64,000 nt of DNA, taken from NCBI GenBank assembly GCA_029876055.1, contig CM056875.1, positions 6,845,001 through 6,909,000 on the forward strand, written 5' to 3'. The notes under the pieces are model-generated. The model was not told the DNA's origin. It was given only the letters and a program-made list of their open reading frames with translations, and made no database searches. Positions 43,153-53,983 of this stretch are shown piece by piece. Source of the stretch: Madurella fahalii. Taxonomy: Eukaryota; Ascomycota; Sordariomycetes; Sordariales. Position numbers and translations under genes: made by a program. Position 1 is the stretch's first letter. The number at the start of each line of letters is the position of its first letter.

Positions 43153-44417
43153 GTGCACCCATTCAAGTAGTTAGTCTTGTAACGTCCTAGGTACTTGGTT
43201 AGTACTGCCGTGGGAGTCCTACTGGACCCTGTCGGAAAGGTTCCGTAGCAACCACAAGGATAGCAGGTTGTGGAACCGACAATTGAACCCCCGTGTTCAC
43301 CTTCCTGAGCATCTTCCTTCAACATAGCTTGTTGTTGTCACACCCCCCCTCCCCCCGGGGGTGCATATGAACCAAACACTCGGTGATAGGTATTAACTAC
43401 CTGTACTTGCTGCGGGGTTTATGGGTCCCCCTAGTTTGGGATCCAGGTGCTGGTCTCGACGTTATTTAGAATCCCTGCACTCGGTTGTACCGGACAGGCC
43501 GTCTAGAGCTTTGTTGGCGTACCATGGCTGCGGGGGCATGTTACACCGACTGATTCTGTACTGGTAGAGAAGCGTAACACTCGCGGGTATGGAGCGGGAG
43601 TCGTCTCGCGGACTTGAGTAACAGTGTAACACAACATAGGGCAGCTGTACGTTGGCTGTGATGCCAAATCTAGACGCGCCGAGAGGATCCGTGAAGTCGG
43701 TGGTGTAACAGGTGGCGCTGGAAGCCAATGTTTCTTGGAGAGCTTAGCTTGCGGCTGTGCCTTTGCCCTGCATACCTTAGGTACAGACCTGTAGCTTACT
43801 CTACATAGGATGCTGCGGATCCACAGACCACAAGGCAGGCAAGCACTCAGAACTTCCTCATATGTCGCCATGCAGCCAACAGGCCGATGTGCGGCAGCAG
43901 GTGACATCTTGGAACCGGTCCCGCCGGGGGAGGCGGATCATTTCCCTTGCGTGTGATGAGAATTGACCGACGTGCAGCTCACAATCCTGGCTGCTCCTGC
44001 ATCGATGCAAGTTCAAACATCCTGACGGGCTATATGCATATCTGATTATCCGGACACACGCCTACTTGAATATTGATCTTCGCCGCCAAACCGACGAGGA
44101 GTCCAGTTCTTGCCCATGGTCTGCTGAGCTGGATCACATAACTCACCTCTTTCTCGCGACTTCTCCTCTCGTTGCCCAGTCAGCTCACAGGGTCTTCCCA
44201 CTTCCCACTTCCTACCTCCCACCTCCCACCTCCCACCTCAGACTTGCCTGCCCTTTCCATCCCCCGTCCCAGGCTCCCTCCAAGAAAGCGTCCGTCTTCG
44301 TCCATAAACCCACCCTGACGGGCGCAATAACAATCACTATTTCGATACCGGGTTCCGCTGTGAACCTTGAGTCTTTCCTCGTCTCCTGGACTTTCCCTCA
44401 ACAGTCTCCTCTTCGCC
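43153..44417. other. Intergenic between precursor and second UstYa-like gene
   Basis: No supported gene. A short tandem repeat of cttcccac/ctcccac units lies at 44196-44239, within 230 bases of the downstream start codon and probably in its leader or promoter. A minus-strand frame at 43907-43503 has no recognisable content. Confidence 0.5.
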
Positions 44418-45196
44418 ATGGGTTTCAAGGATCGCTTCTTCCCGCGCCAATTCCGGTACAACTCGCTCGACATCAACAGCGAGAAGTCGTCCATCAGTGA
44501 TGGCGAAGCCGACCCTCTTCGGGGGCGTCTGCCACTGTCACCAGCACAGCGTCCCAGCAGCCCTAGACATTACTGTCTTCTCTTAGCTATCAGCGTCCTG
44601 GCGCTCGCCCTGGCGATTGCTTTAACAGTTGTCACGACAATGCACCTCCGCCTGGTCCGCGAGACGGCTCCTAGGGAAGAGATCAACTGCGGCAACTCGA
44701 TGGAGGAAGCCCTCGAGAAAGGGTGCTCGTTCGACGAGCTCTCCAAGGCCTGGCTTCCGCCGGCTTGCCCGCGCTACGGCACGAACGAGTTCCTCGAATC
44801 GGCCGCCGAGCTGAACAACGGGAGTTGGCAGTACTGGACTGGGCCAGACGGGGCCGTCGAGCTCACCTTCGAGGAGATGTCGAAGAGGATAGAGAATAAC
44901 CCTGGCGAGAGGTGGTACGTACATTTGTCCAACACAGTGCTGCAGAAGAGAAGGCGGGATGACTGACAGTCCGGAACAGGTCTTGGGCTGGCACTGACCG
45001 GGAGCATATGGCCCACTGCGCATGGCTGATCATCCGGCTCGCTCATGCGTATGATACGGGCGCGCGGGTGGATATGTTGACGGCCAACTTCCAACACACG
45101 AAGCACTGCACTCTGATGATGCTGCAGAGGGCCATGTCGGCGCCATACCTGGATGAGAAGATCACGAGGGGTGACGTTGTCTTTGGGTATTGTTAG
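44418..45196 (+). CDS. Divergent UstYa-like (UstYb-type) membrane protein
   Basis: Two exons (44418-44914 and 44980-45196) give 237 residues. A basic tail and Ser/Pro stretch precede one membrane helix (about 52-74). The lumenal part begins with INCGNSMEEALEKGCSFDELSKAW (quoted only in part elsewhere; Cys at about 91 and 103), then PPACPRYG and GSWQYW, and carries HMAHC and HTKHC, two copies of the HxxHC signature at closer spacing than in the gene at 40020. This cysteine-rich form is a separate branch of the UstYa superfamily that recurs in fungal clusters. It probably assists or performs a second oxidation on the same core peptide. The call to the superfamily is firm; the division of work between the two UstY proteins is inferred. 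Confidence 0.85.
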
Positions 45197-46667
45197 TCAG
45201 CGATTCTCTAATTAGCTAACTGGAATACACGTTGGTTTCCGCCGCCGGGCTGCCGGGGCACGCAAAAAACGTCGGTTGCGCCACCTTCTTGCGAGCGAGA
45301 GATGGTGTTGGGGGCCGCTTACGTTCAGGTTTTACTCTACTCCACAGGATCGGGAGTCCCTGAAAGACTTGACATGCAGGCCAAGACTGCGCAAAAGCAA
45401 CAGCACGCTCGCCGATTTCCGGGTGTTGGGCCAAGCGGACGGGAACCGCGATATTGCGCCGCGACTCAGATAAGGTAACTCGGCTGGGTCACGTCGCTGC
45501 GCTAGACGAAGGCGCATAACCTGACCAGATCGCGTCGCGTACCGCGGCTGCCGGAAGTCGTCGCCCATCCAGCGCTCCGGGGTTCCCAGACGGCGTGATT
45601 GATTCGCGAACGCCAGAGGGTTGCGCGCTCGCCATGGAAGATGGGTGCACAATGGAACCCGGCACGGCTGGTGGACAATGCAAATGAAACAGCTCCGCGG
45701 AACGCGCCGTTTGTCTCGGGCTCGTCATTGCTTATCTCGGCCTGGCCGCCGCGTCGCCAACGTGATTGCTGTTTGAGCTGGTGCCGGGGCATGGGGAACT
45801 GCCAATGGCGTCCGAGTCACCGAGGGACTTGCCGCCGCTTGCCCCTGGTGGCCCCCGGGAGAGATTGGACGAGGCCCTGGGACCCCCACGCCTGTCCTCA
45901 AGGTCCTGCCCAAAAACCTGCCCAGCTGCAACAGCCCAACCTTGAACTTGTGTGGCCCTGGGACCCCTCCATCGGCAGCAGCCCGGGCCGCGCTGCTCAA
46001 TGTCCCGCTCCCCGGTCCGGGCCGCGCTTCATTTTTCCTTTCCAATCAGTTCTTATCCGACAACGGCTCTCGATCGCCGTTGCTGCGCTGCTATCGTTTG
46101 GCAGCGAGTGGGTGACACAAGCGGAGAACAGCCAGGGGGGGTATTGTGACCGTAACAGATTGCCTGAACAGGACGGCGAGCGCGATGCCTTCGTCCCTCC
46201 ACGTGGACAAAATGGAGGGTAACCGCCGGCACTGGTGGGGTGTGGAGATGAGCGTGGGGGGCGTTCTTCCCGCTGCCCCATTGTGACATTGTGCACCCAC
46301 TCGCCCATTGCCCTGCACCCAGCGGTCGCCCAGAAGCGAAGACGGGAGTGGAAGCGCTGCAAGCTGCTGCCCCGCGCCGAGCTATTTTTCCCCAGGAGTC
46401 GTGGTGAGCTTACAAACATGGTCGGGCCCGACAAACCCGACTTTGCTGTCTTTTCCATTTCCAATCGACTCCCGTCCCGAGCCGGTCTTCCAGAGCAGAT
46501 CCGATGTCCTTCTTTTGCTCTGGATAGGCGCGTACGCTCCCGCGAGTCCGTGACCTTGCGGTCCCTGCAACTCACCTCCACTCACCTCCACTTGGCCGCC
46601 CGCCGCGAAGAATGAAACGCGGATCCCGCCACGGCAGCACAGTAACGGATAACCGCAGCCAGACCTC
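45197..46667. other. Intergenic upstream of the cluster regulator
   Basis: About 1.47 kb, GC-rich, with long overlapping frames on both strands (45599-46222 plus, 46581-45997 minus) that look like composition effects. Likely promoter and leader of the transcription factor starting at 46668. Confidence 0.45.
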
Positions 46668-49414
46668 ATGGAACCCCAACCGCAAGCTCGGCAACCCCAG
46701 AATGGCGCCGCTGCGGCTCCGGGGCCGTACAAGCGCGCAAGCCGCAAGGGTGCACCACGCCGTTTTGGCTGCGACTATCCGGGCTGCGATAAGCTATACT
46801 CGAGGGCCGAGCACCTGCAGCGACACCAGCTGAACCGTGCGTGACCTGTTTCGCGTCAGATCGGCCAGTGTGCCGTGTTCGTTCTCAAGGGGGGGGGGGG
46901 GGATCTTGACTGACTTATTTCCTCAGATGCGCCCAAGGAAATCTACCGCTGCGACGTCGCCGGCGTACGTCTGTCGAGGCCAAGTTCAGAGGAAGGCGAC
47001 ACCTTGCTAACATGGTCGGGCAGTGCGAACAAAAGTTTGTACGTGCAGACCTCCTAGCCCGTCACAGGAAACGACATTCGGCCTCGTATATCCCCAGGAA
47101 CCGGATGCCGAGCTTCAGTGCTACGACGGATACGTCTCCCCCGGCTGCGGCGATGTCACCTGCCGCCGCTGTCACCGAAGCCCGGCCGACTCTCGCCCGT
47201 GTTCCGCACGACGCTGCTATACTTCTGTCCCCGGATTCGAACACGCACCCTGCGCTGCCGAACCCTGGTGGACCCAGAATGGCTCAGCCCGCCAGCTGGG
47301 CTTCACAGCTGCCGGACCTCGGGGCGTGCAACGTGATCCGGCCCAAGCCGGGCTACTATCCCCGGGAAGAGCAGCGCGTCCCCGAGCAGCCCACAGCTGT
47401 GCCCTTCCACAGCGTCGAGTTCCAGCATGGCGACATATCCCGCGAGAACTTCGCCGTCTGGTTATTCGATCCCCAGGCGCCTTACAGCGAGTTCAGCGTC
47501 TCCCACCTTCCCTTCATGGATGGCGGGCTTGAATCGACCTTCAACAACAACATCCATTACGACTATGAATCCTTGACCAGCGGCCGGTCTCAGATGGAGA
47601 CTCCTACGCGCTTTATCGAGGACGAACTCATTTCCGAGTTCCGCCGCCAGGAGATCCTTCGGTGGTTCCACATGTTCCGCCAGAAGCACCCCAAATCTGA
47701 GCCCCTGGTGGCGAACCTGGTCCACGACAGCAGCGGCGACATTCCCGCCCTGAGCCTGGAAATGATGCGCGACTGTTTGCAAGAGTACTGGGAGCATGTC
47801 TCGCCCCGGCTCCCCATCGTCCACCAGCCTACCTTCTCGTGCAACCGATGTTCCATCTTCCTTCTCATGGTCATGGTTGCCCTGGGTGCGGTGTCGCTCC
47901 GCGGCAGAGACTCGAGCGGAAATCTCTCGGACTATGGCGGCTTCGCAGACGTCGTTATCTTGGGGGTTAGGTCCGAGATCCTGACGGCAGAAGAGGCACA
48001 GCCTCCTGTCTGGCTTTGGGTTTCTCAGGCCCTGCTCCTCCTCGAGTTCTACGAGAAGATGTATTCATCGCGGCGCCTGCACGAGCGGGCCCACATCTAT
48101 CACTCGGTAGCACTTACGCTCCTGCGGCGAGGAAGCCCCTTGATCGGACGCTCTGGAAGCGAATCACCCCCTGAGATGCCGTCGGCCGAGCACCCTCAGG
48201 GAGTCGGGCTCGATTCGCGCACATGGTGGTGCCGATGGGCGGAAACCGAGGCGATGCATCGTGTTGTCTTTGCGGCCTTCATGATGGACGTCATCCATGC
48301 CGCCATGTTTGGCCACGCGGCGGACATGGCGCCGCACGAGATTCGCCTGCCGCTCCCGTGCGACGACAATCTGTGGACAGCGTCAAACCCGGACACCGTG
48401 CGACAGCTCGACCAGAACCTCCGCATGTACGGCGTGCAAACCATCTCGTTTCTCGACGGCCTGAAGCGTGCCCTGCATGGTAAAGAAGTCAAAACGCACT
48501 CGTTCGGTCGGATGATAATCATGTCGGGCCTCCTCAGCGTCGGTTGGCACCTCAGCCACCGGGAGACACATCTCAAGTGGTTAGATCTAAGAGCACCGTC
48601 TACCGAAACCCAAGACGTCTGGAAGAAGATCCTGCTGAACGCCTTTGACGACTGGAAACGCAGCTTCGATGCCGCTCAGGGCATGGCGGGGGCGTCGAGC
48701 CTAGCCGAACCATCCCCGCAGTTCTCTGGAGCCAACGGCCCGATCCACAGCGCAGCTGTCCTTTACCACCTCGCCCAAATCAGCCTGCATGTTGACATTA
48801 TCGACTGTCAGGTATATGCCGGCGCCAAGCGGTTGCTTGGAAGAAAGGTGTCCGTAAGAGACTACACGAACGTTGTTGGCCGAATGAGGTCCTGGGCTTC
48901 GTTGTCATCCACGCGCCACGCCGTTCTGCACGCTTTCAAGCTCCTCCATCGGGTGTTGGTAGACCCACGGCGGAGTACCGGCACGGGTGAACGCGAGCGA
49001 CTGGATATTACCGGCGTCAGCCTCCCGCCTATCGAGGTTCAGTCGTATTCTTGTCGCAACGAGCCTGACCCACATCGACCGTGGGTTATGTACTACGCGG
49101 CATTGTGTATCTGGTCGTTTGTGCGCGCAATTAGCCGTCAGGATTCCCTCCAGGAGCCCCCTAGCCAGCCGCATACTTCTTTCCGCCCGATGAAGCCGTT
49201 GCCGGTCAACTACCGCCGCGTGGCTGCCTATCTCTCCAACATTGCGAGCCTCTCAGAGTTGACCGAGGCTGCCGCCATGGGCTTGGGAGACGGGTTGGCG
49301 GATTTGCTGGACGCTCTGCGTTCTATCTTCTCCGAGGCTCATTCCGAATTGCTGCAAGAAGCACACGAGCGCCTCAGGATCTGCAAAGAGATGCTAATTA
49401 GTGCGCCTGGTTGA
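46668..49414 (+). CDS. C2H2 zinc-finger transcription factor with fungal_trans domain
   Basis: Three exons (46668-46836, 46927-46964, 47024-49414) give 865 residues. Two C2H2 fingers sit near the N-terminus. The first has GCDYPGCDKLYSRAEHLQRH with its last His rebuilt across intron 1; the second starts YRCDVAG in the 38-base exon 2 and continues CEQKFVRADLLARHRKRH in exon 3. Both fit C-x4-C-x12-H-x3-H. A disordered Pro/Ala stretch leads to a fungal-specific transcription factor domain (about residues 250-600), including EYWEHVSPRLPIVHQPTF. This layout (C2H2 plus fungal_trans) differs from the Zn2Cys6 regulator UstR of the ustiloxin cluster. Location suggests control of the cluster, including the divergent promoters. 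A run of 14 G lies in intron 1 (46889-46902). Confidence 0.88.
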
Positions 49415-49698
49415 AGGCTGCCATCATGAGATTGGAGTCATGTTTTGGCGAGGTATCCGGCATAACCAAGGCAATACCGAGATCATTCATCGGGAGAGGG
49501 TTATTTATACCATGGCTTGTAAGTTTGGCAATCTAATTACCTTATCTACACAGCCGCGGTCAGGACTTATGCTGACAAATTAACTACTAGTCCACTCTTA
49601 GATGTACCCCATGCCGATATGTTCCCTCGAGGATTATCATATATATATATATATATATATCGCCCTTATCCGACGAGTCTCCAGAGATGCGAGTTACT
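49415..49698. repeat. 3' intergenic with (AT)n microsatellite
   Basis: Between convergent gene ends. An AT dinucleotide run of about 11 units lies at 49639-49660. Confidence 0.8.
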
Positions 49699-51287
49699 TC
49701 ATAGCTTGAAATGCCCCTTCCACAACTCTCGGAACCGGCCGTTCGGATCCCACCTCCCCGCGGTCCTCCTCAACCTCTCCAAGTTCTCCCTCCCATACCC
49801 GGCATAGACATCCTGGGTCCTTCCCGCATAGTTCATATACACAAACCCATTCTTCGACCGCGCCCCGCGCTCCGCAGCCAGCGCGTCAATTTCCGCAATC
49901 AGCTGCTCACAGTTCTCCTCGACGACTTCGTCCAGCGCCGCGCTCGACCACGTCGCCGCAATCTGCATGATCATGAGCGGGCCGTCCTCGGGCTTCAGAC
50001 CCAGCGCGTTCCCCCCGTTGGCCTGCATCGCCTCGATGATGTTGAGCGAGATGGGCTGGAAGATCAGAAACGGCGCCACGGTCGAGTTGTCGGCCTCGGC
50101 GGCCGCCGACAGGCGCGCGACGAACGCCTCGAACAGCGGCACCGTGTCCAGCAGCAGGTCCGGCGACGACGTGGCGGCCACGGTGGTGTCCCACCACGTC
50201 TGGCGCTCGCCGTAGGGCTGCGCAATGTCGCGCGAGAGGCGGGAGACGTTGGCGAGGCGGATGTTGGTCGTCAGCGCGGGCACCGAGTGGAAGGGGGCGA
50301 AGACGGCGGGCGGCGAGGCCGTGTCGGCGTGGGCCGAGTGGAACTGGTCGGTGAGCACGATGTAGCCGCCAAAGGCGGGCGCGTGTGTGATGACGAAGTA
50401 GAGGTGGGCGGCCGGGTCGGCGGCGAGGCCGCGGACGAGCAGGTCGTGCATGAGCGGGACGAGCGTCGCGTTGGCGCCGCCCGGGTAGATGAGCGAGCTC
50501 GCCCACAGGTCGCCCTGCGAGAGGGCCGCGAGGTCGAAGCGCGTGACGATGCCGAAGTTGGAGCCGCCGCCCCCGCGCAGCGCCCAAAAGAGGTCGCGGT
50601 TCCGCGTCGGCGACGCGTTGACCACGGCCCCCGACGACAGCACCACCTCGAAGTTGACGACGTTGTCGCACGCCCACCCGCGCCGGCCCGAGAAGTAGGA
50701 GATGCCGCCCCCGAGCGTCAGGCCGCTTACGCCAACGTCCGCGGACCGTCCGCCGACGACGGCCAGGCCGAGCGGGTCGAGCGCTTCCGAGACGTTGATC
50801 CACCTGTTGCCGGCCCCCACGGAGACGGTCTTCCGGTCCGGGGCGACGGTGATATCGTCGAGGTGGACCAGGTCGATGGTGATGCCGTCTTCGATATTGG
50901 AGCCCCCGCCGTAGGCGATGTGGCCGCCGGACTTGACGGTGAAGGGCGCGCGGTACCGCGTGAGGATCTTGACGGCTTTGGAGACGTCGTGGGCGGTCCG
51001 GGGCGCGACGAAGCACGAAGGTGTAAGCTCGGCTTGTCGGGTGGACCAGTAATTGTTGTGAGTGTCGTAGGCGGCCGAGTTGGGGAATACCACTAGCCCC
51101 GGGAGAGCGGCGGCCAATGCGTCACACTGCGAATAATTCAGTTAGGAATTAATTAGGGCACGTAAATGAATATTTGACAGTCGATGGCGGGTGCGACGCT
51201 TTGGGATCTTACGGGCTCTGTCTTGTGCTTGCTCGCCGCGACGACGGGCAGCGCTAATGCGCATAACACATGCCACTGTTGGAGCAT
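49699..51287 (-). CDS. Secreted FAD-linked oxidase, berberine-bridge (BBE-like) type
   Basis: Two exons (51287-51213 and 51126-49699) give 500 residues. Exon 1 encodes a hydrophobic signal peptide (WHVLCALALPVVAASK). The FAD_binding_4 domain has APFTVKSGGHIAYGGGS, with the His expected to bind FAD covalently, VSVGAGNRWINV, and GGRSADVGVSGLTLGGGISY. A Cys in GWACDNVVNFEVV is where the second covalent link could lie. FWALRGGGGSNFGIVTRF follows. The C-terminal BBE motif is VYMNYAGR, and the tail ends WDPNGRFRELWKGHF. Such enzymes oxidise alcohols, amines or C-C bonds with O2. Several sit in secondary-metabolite clusters. It is the outermost candidate member here; a role on the secreted peptide is inferred from position and secretion. 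It could equally be an oligosaccharide oxidase. Confidence 0.88.
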
Positions 51288-53983
51288 CTTAGACGAGCCG
51301 AGAAGGGTCTAATGTTCTTTCAGTGCAGGCGGCGTCAATACCTTAGACAGCCCCCGGATTTGAAGGTGGGAAACCTTGACATTACATACTAGTCGGTAGT
51401 CCGAAGGTACCCGTTCGGGGTTATAACATGCAGATCGTAGGATCTGTCATCAAATATCCCATCCCATCCCTGCAACCGCGGCGAGAAATCCTGGGCGCCA
51501 CACCCTCTGCAATCTGTACCACCCACCAACCGAGGAGTTGGACCACTGCGTCCACTGGTTATGGGGTTGCCCTGGCTCAACGTGCTGGCCAATCTGCCTG
51601 CGGCAAGCATCTCCACAGCGCTAGATCGGGTGCGATTTTAGGTAAGTTATCCATCTCCCAATCACGTACATAAGATGGTCCTGCTGTTTGCTGAGGAGGT
51701 AAAATGCACGACAAATTTCGTCTGGCGCGCGGGAGGCGCCCGTTCCGACATTAGTGCTGACCCCCGCATGCATGCCTTTTCACCCAACCAAGGTCTGTTC
51801 TTGCGCGTATTTTTACACACTATATTGCCACAACACTCCTGAGGGTATGGGTGTCTGCTCGTCGGGATGCCCGGAATTGGTGCGACCGCCGGTTCCTTAC
51901 TACACCGAGCTAACCCTGCAACTGCTTTCGCTTCATACTATGCAGTGTTTAGCGTCTTTGAGGCTGTTGAAGTTTACGCTGTTAGTACTAGCAGTTAATC
52001 AAGAAGGGAGCGGGTCCAGTCATATTTTAGTAATGCTGACACCCATTGCGGTGAAGTTTGTGTCGGGCGCTGGCAGTAACCGAAATGATGACAACCTACG
52101 GTCGCGCCCACTATGTAGGTAGGTAACGCTGCCTTGTTAATGCCCAGCCAGGCACTACGGGCCCCGCATCAAAGTTGTATTGCCAGCGATGGGCGCAGAG
52201 GTGAACCGTGACAATATTTCGACAGAAACCGCTTCTGCTGCTCCGTATTTAGATAACCTATCATGATCTTGAGGCTAAATCCTCGAGACTAGGGCTGACA
52301 CTGTTTTTATTCATTGATTTAACGGGACGGGCTGGATGACATGGGCTGATGATAGATTAATAGCGAAGGAAATATGGTACTGTTGAAATGATGCAGAAAC
52401 ACACATCTACACCCACATACCCATCAAAACAAGGGGAGGGCCAAAGATGGCCAAAGTGCTAGACAGGCTAGGCGACATCACCACAAATTGAATCCCTGCA
52501 GCCTAAACAAGGTCAAAACAACATGTACAAATAGAGCTCCCTCTGGTCAGAGGGAGATCCCCCTGCACGTAAAGAAAGCTCGTCAATTGAGCCCACAACA
52601 GGTGTTAAACAGAGTGCTGAATTGATTGTCTCGTCTAAAGAGCAATGGCCAGGATGGCCCTACTTATGGTGCGAAAGAAAAATGGGCCTACGGCAAGTTC
52701 CAGCCCCGGGGACAACATCCTAGCAACTGTTGGCCTCTGAACAGAGGGACCCTACCCTGTTCCCTGGGGGCTGTTCTCTCCAACTCATTACTTTGCACGT
52801 AAAGAAAGCTAGTCAATTGAGCCTGCAACAGGTGTGGCCCTCCGACCAGAGGGACCCCGCCCTCTGGTGATTGTTTTCCCCCAACTCACCATAAGGTTTC
52901 CAATAAGGATGGTTCTAATGTGGAAATTTCGGATGAGGAGAGATCCGACGAGGAGAGCTCCGATACAACCTGATGAAATACAGTGGACGAGAACAGGAGT
53001 GAAAGAAAAGGGAGAAGATCAAAAAGAGGATTAAGGTGCCAGGACGGTATATATTTATCAGGAAGAGATGACGTAGAGATGAAGCAACTGGTCCCTGAAG
53101 CTTCGGATCGGTTGATAGGGTGGGTGACTAAAGCAAGTCTCCAATGGGAGGGGCAATGGGCGTTACAATATGTTAAGTTACCAAGTTGGCAACAGACTGC
53201 AAGGCAGGAAGCCATGAATGCTAGACAGTAAGGAACAAAGGTTACTGCTGGGTACTCGGACAGTCAGGTCGCTGTCGCAACGGTTTGTTCTAATACGGCG
53301 CTTGATGGAGAGTGATCAAGATTATGGACAATAAACTGAATTGCTACCGTGAAGAACTAAGACAAGTTCCTTATAATGAATAATGAGACGCGAGTATCTT
53401 AACATATAGATTTATGGATGTTGTAGAGCTGTGACGTCCTAAGTCCTAACCTAATTGGTATCTATATGGACTTATAGGTCATTCCACTCCCATACAACCA
53501 GGCTGTACACTGCCATCGGCTCCCCTGGCAGCGGCCAGCTTCCAGTGCTGACATGAAACGCGAATAGCGCCGGCTTTGGTCGAAGGATCGCGCCCGCCCT
53601 CGAAACAGGGAAGCCTTCCATTCAACATCGTTCCGCCAAGAGGTGCCCTCCGTGGACGGTATGCTGAGAGCGGCGGTATGTTGTCCTAGAGTAAAGACTC
53701 TGTTCAAATGGTCGACGGGCAATCGGCCTGGGGAACTCGACTGTTCAAGCTTGGGAGGAACGGTCCTGCCCGGCCCCCACTCTCAGAACTCCAGAAGGGA
53801 CAACCGCCTTCGGACTGGGCTCTCATCGATTCAATTTCACGATTGTCACAAACCCGTGGATCGGGGAGGGCATAAAAATAGACCCAATCACCATCACCAC
53901 GTTTTTGGTATCCGTAACATCATTCATCCAACATGCCACAGGTAGGCACTCAAATCATTGTCGATAGATAATGTGCACTCAGC
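51288..53983. other. Repeat-containing intergenic region
   Basis: About 2.7 kb without a supported gene. From about 52350 to 53230 it holds partly diverged direct repeats and scattered gagggacccc units, and looks like the remains of a mobile element. A short frame at 52983-53231 has a polar, charged product without recognisable family. Confidence 0.45.
52565..52838 (+). repeat. Pair of about 41-base direct repeats, 230 bases apart
   Basis: The unit starting gcacgtaaagaaagct occurs at 52565-52606 and again at 52795-52836, with about 3 differences in 41 bases. Related gagggaccc motifs occur at 52743 and 52850. Confidence 0.7.

Noticed and set aside
42424..43174. Three other long repetitive frames on both strands over the repeat array
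   Set aside because: They arise because the unit length is a multiple of three in most copies. Only the frame with signal peptide, Lys-Arg spacers and silent-site variation makes biological sense.
45599..46581. Long overlapping frames on both strands (207 and 194 codons)
   Set aside because: GC-rich region upstream of the regulator; the two frames overlap, and neither has motifs or a splice pattern.
49711..51096. 461-codon plus-strand frame, Arg/Val/Gly-rich
   Set aside because: Exact antisense of the FAD oxidase in GC-rich DNA; composition artefact.
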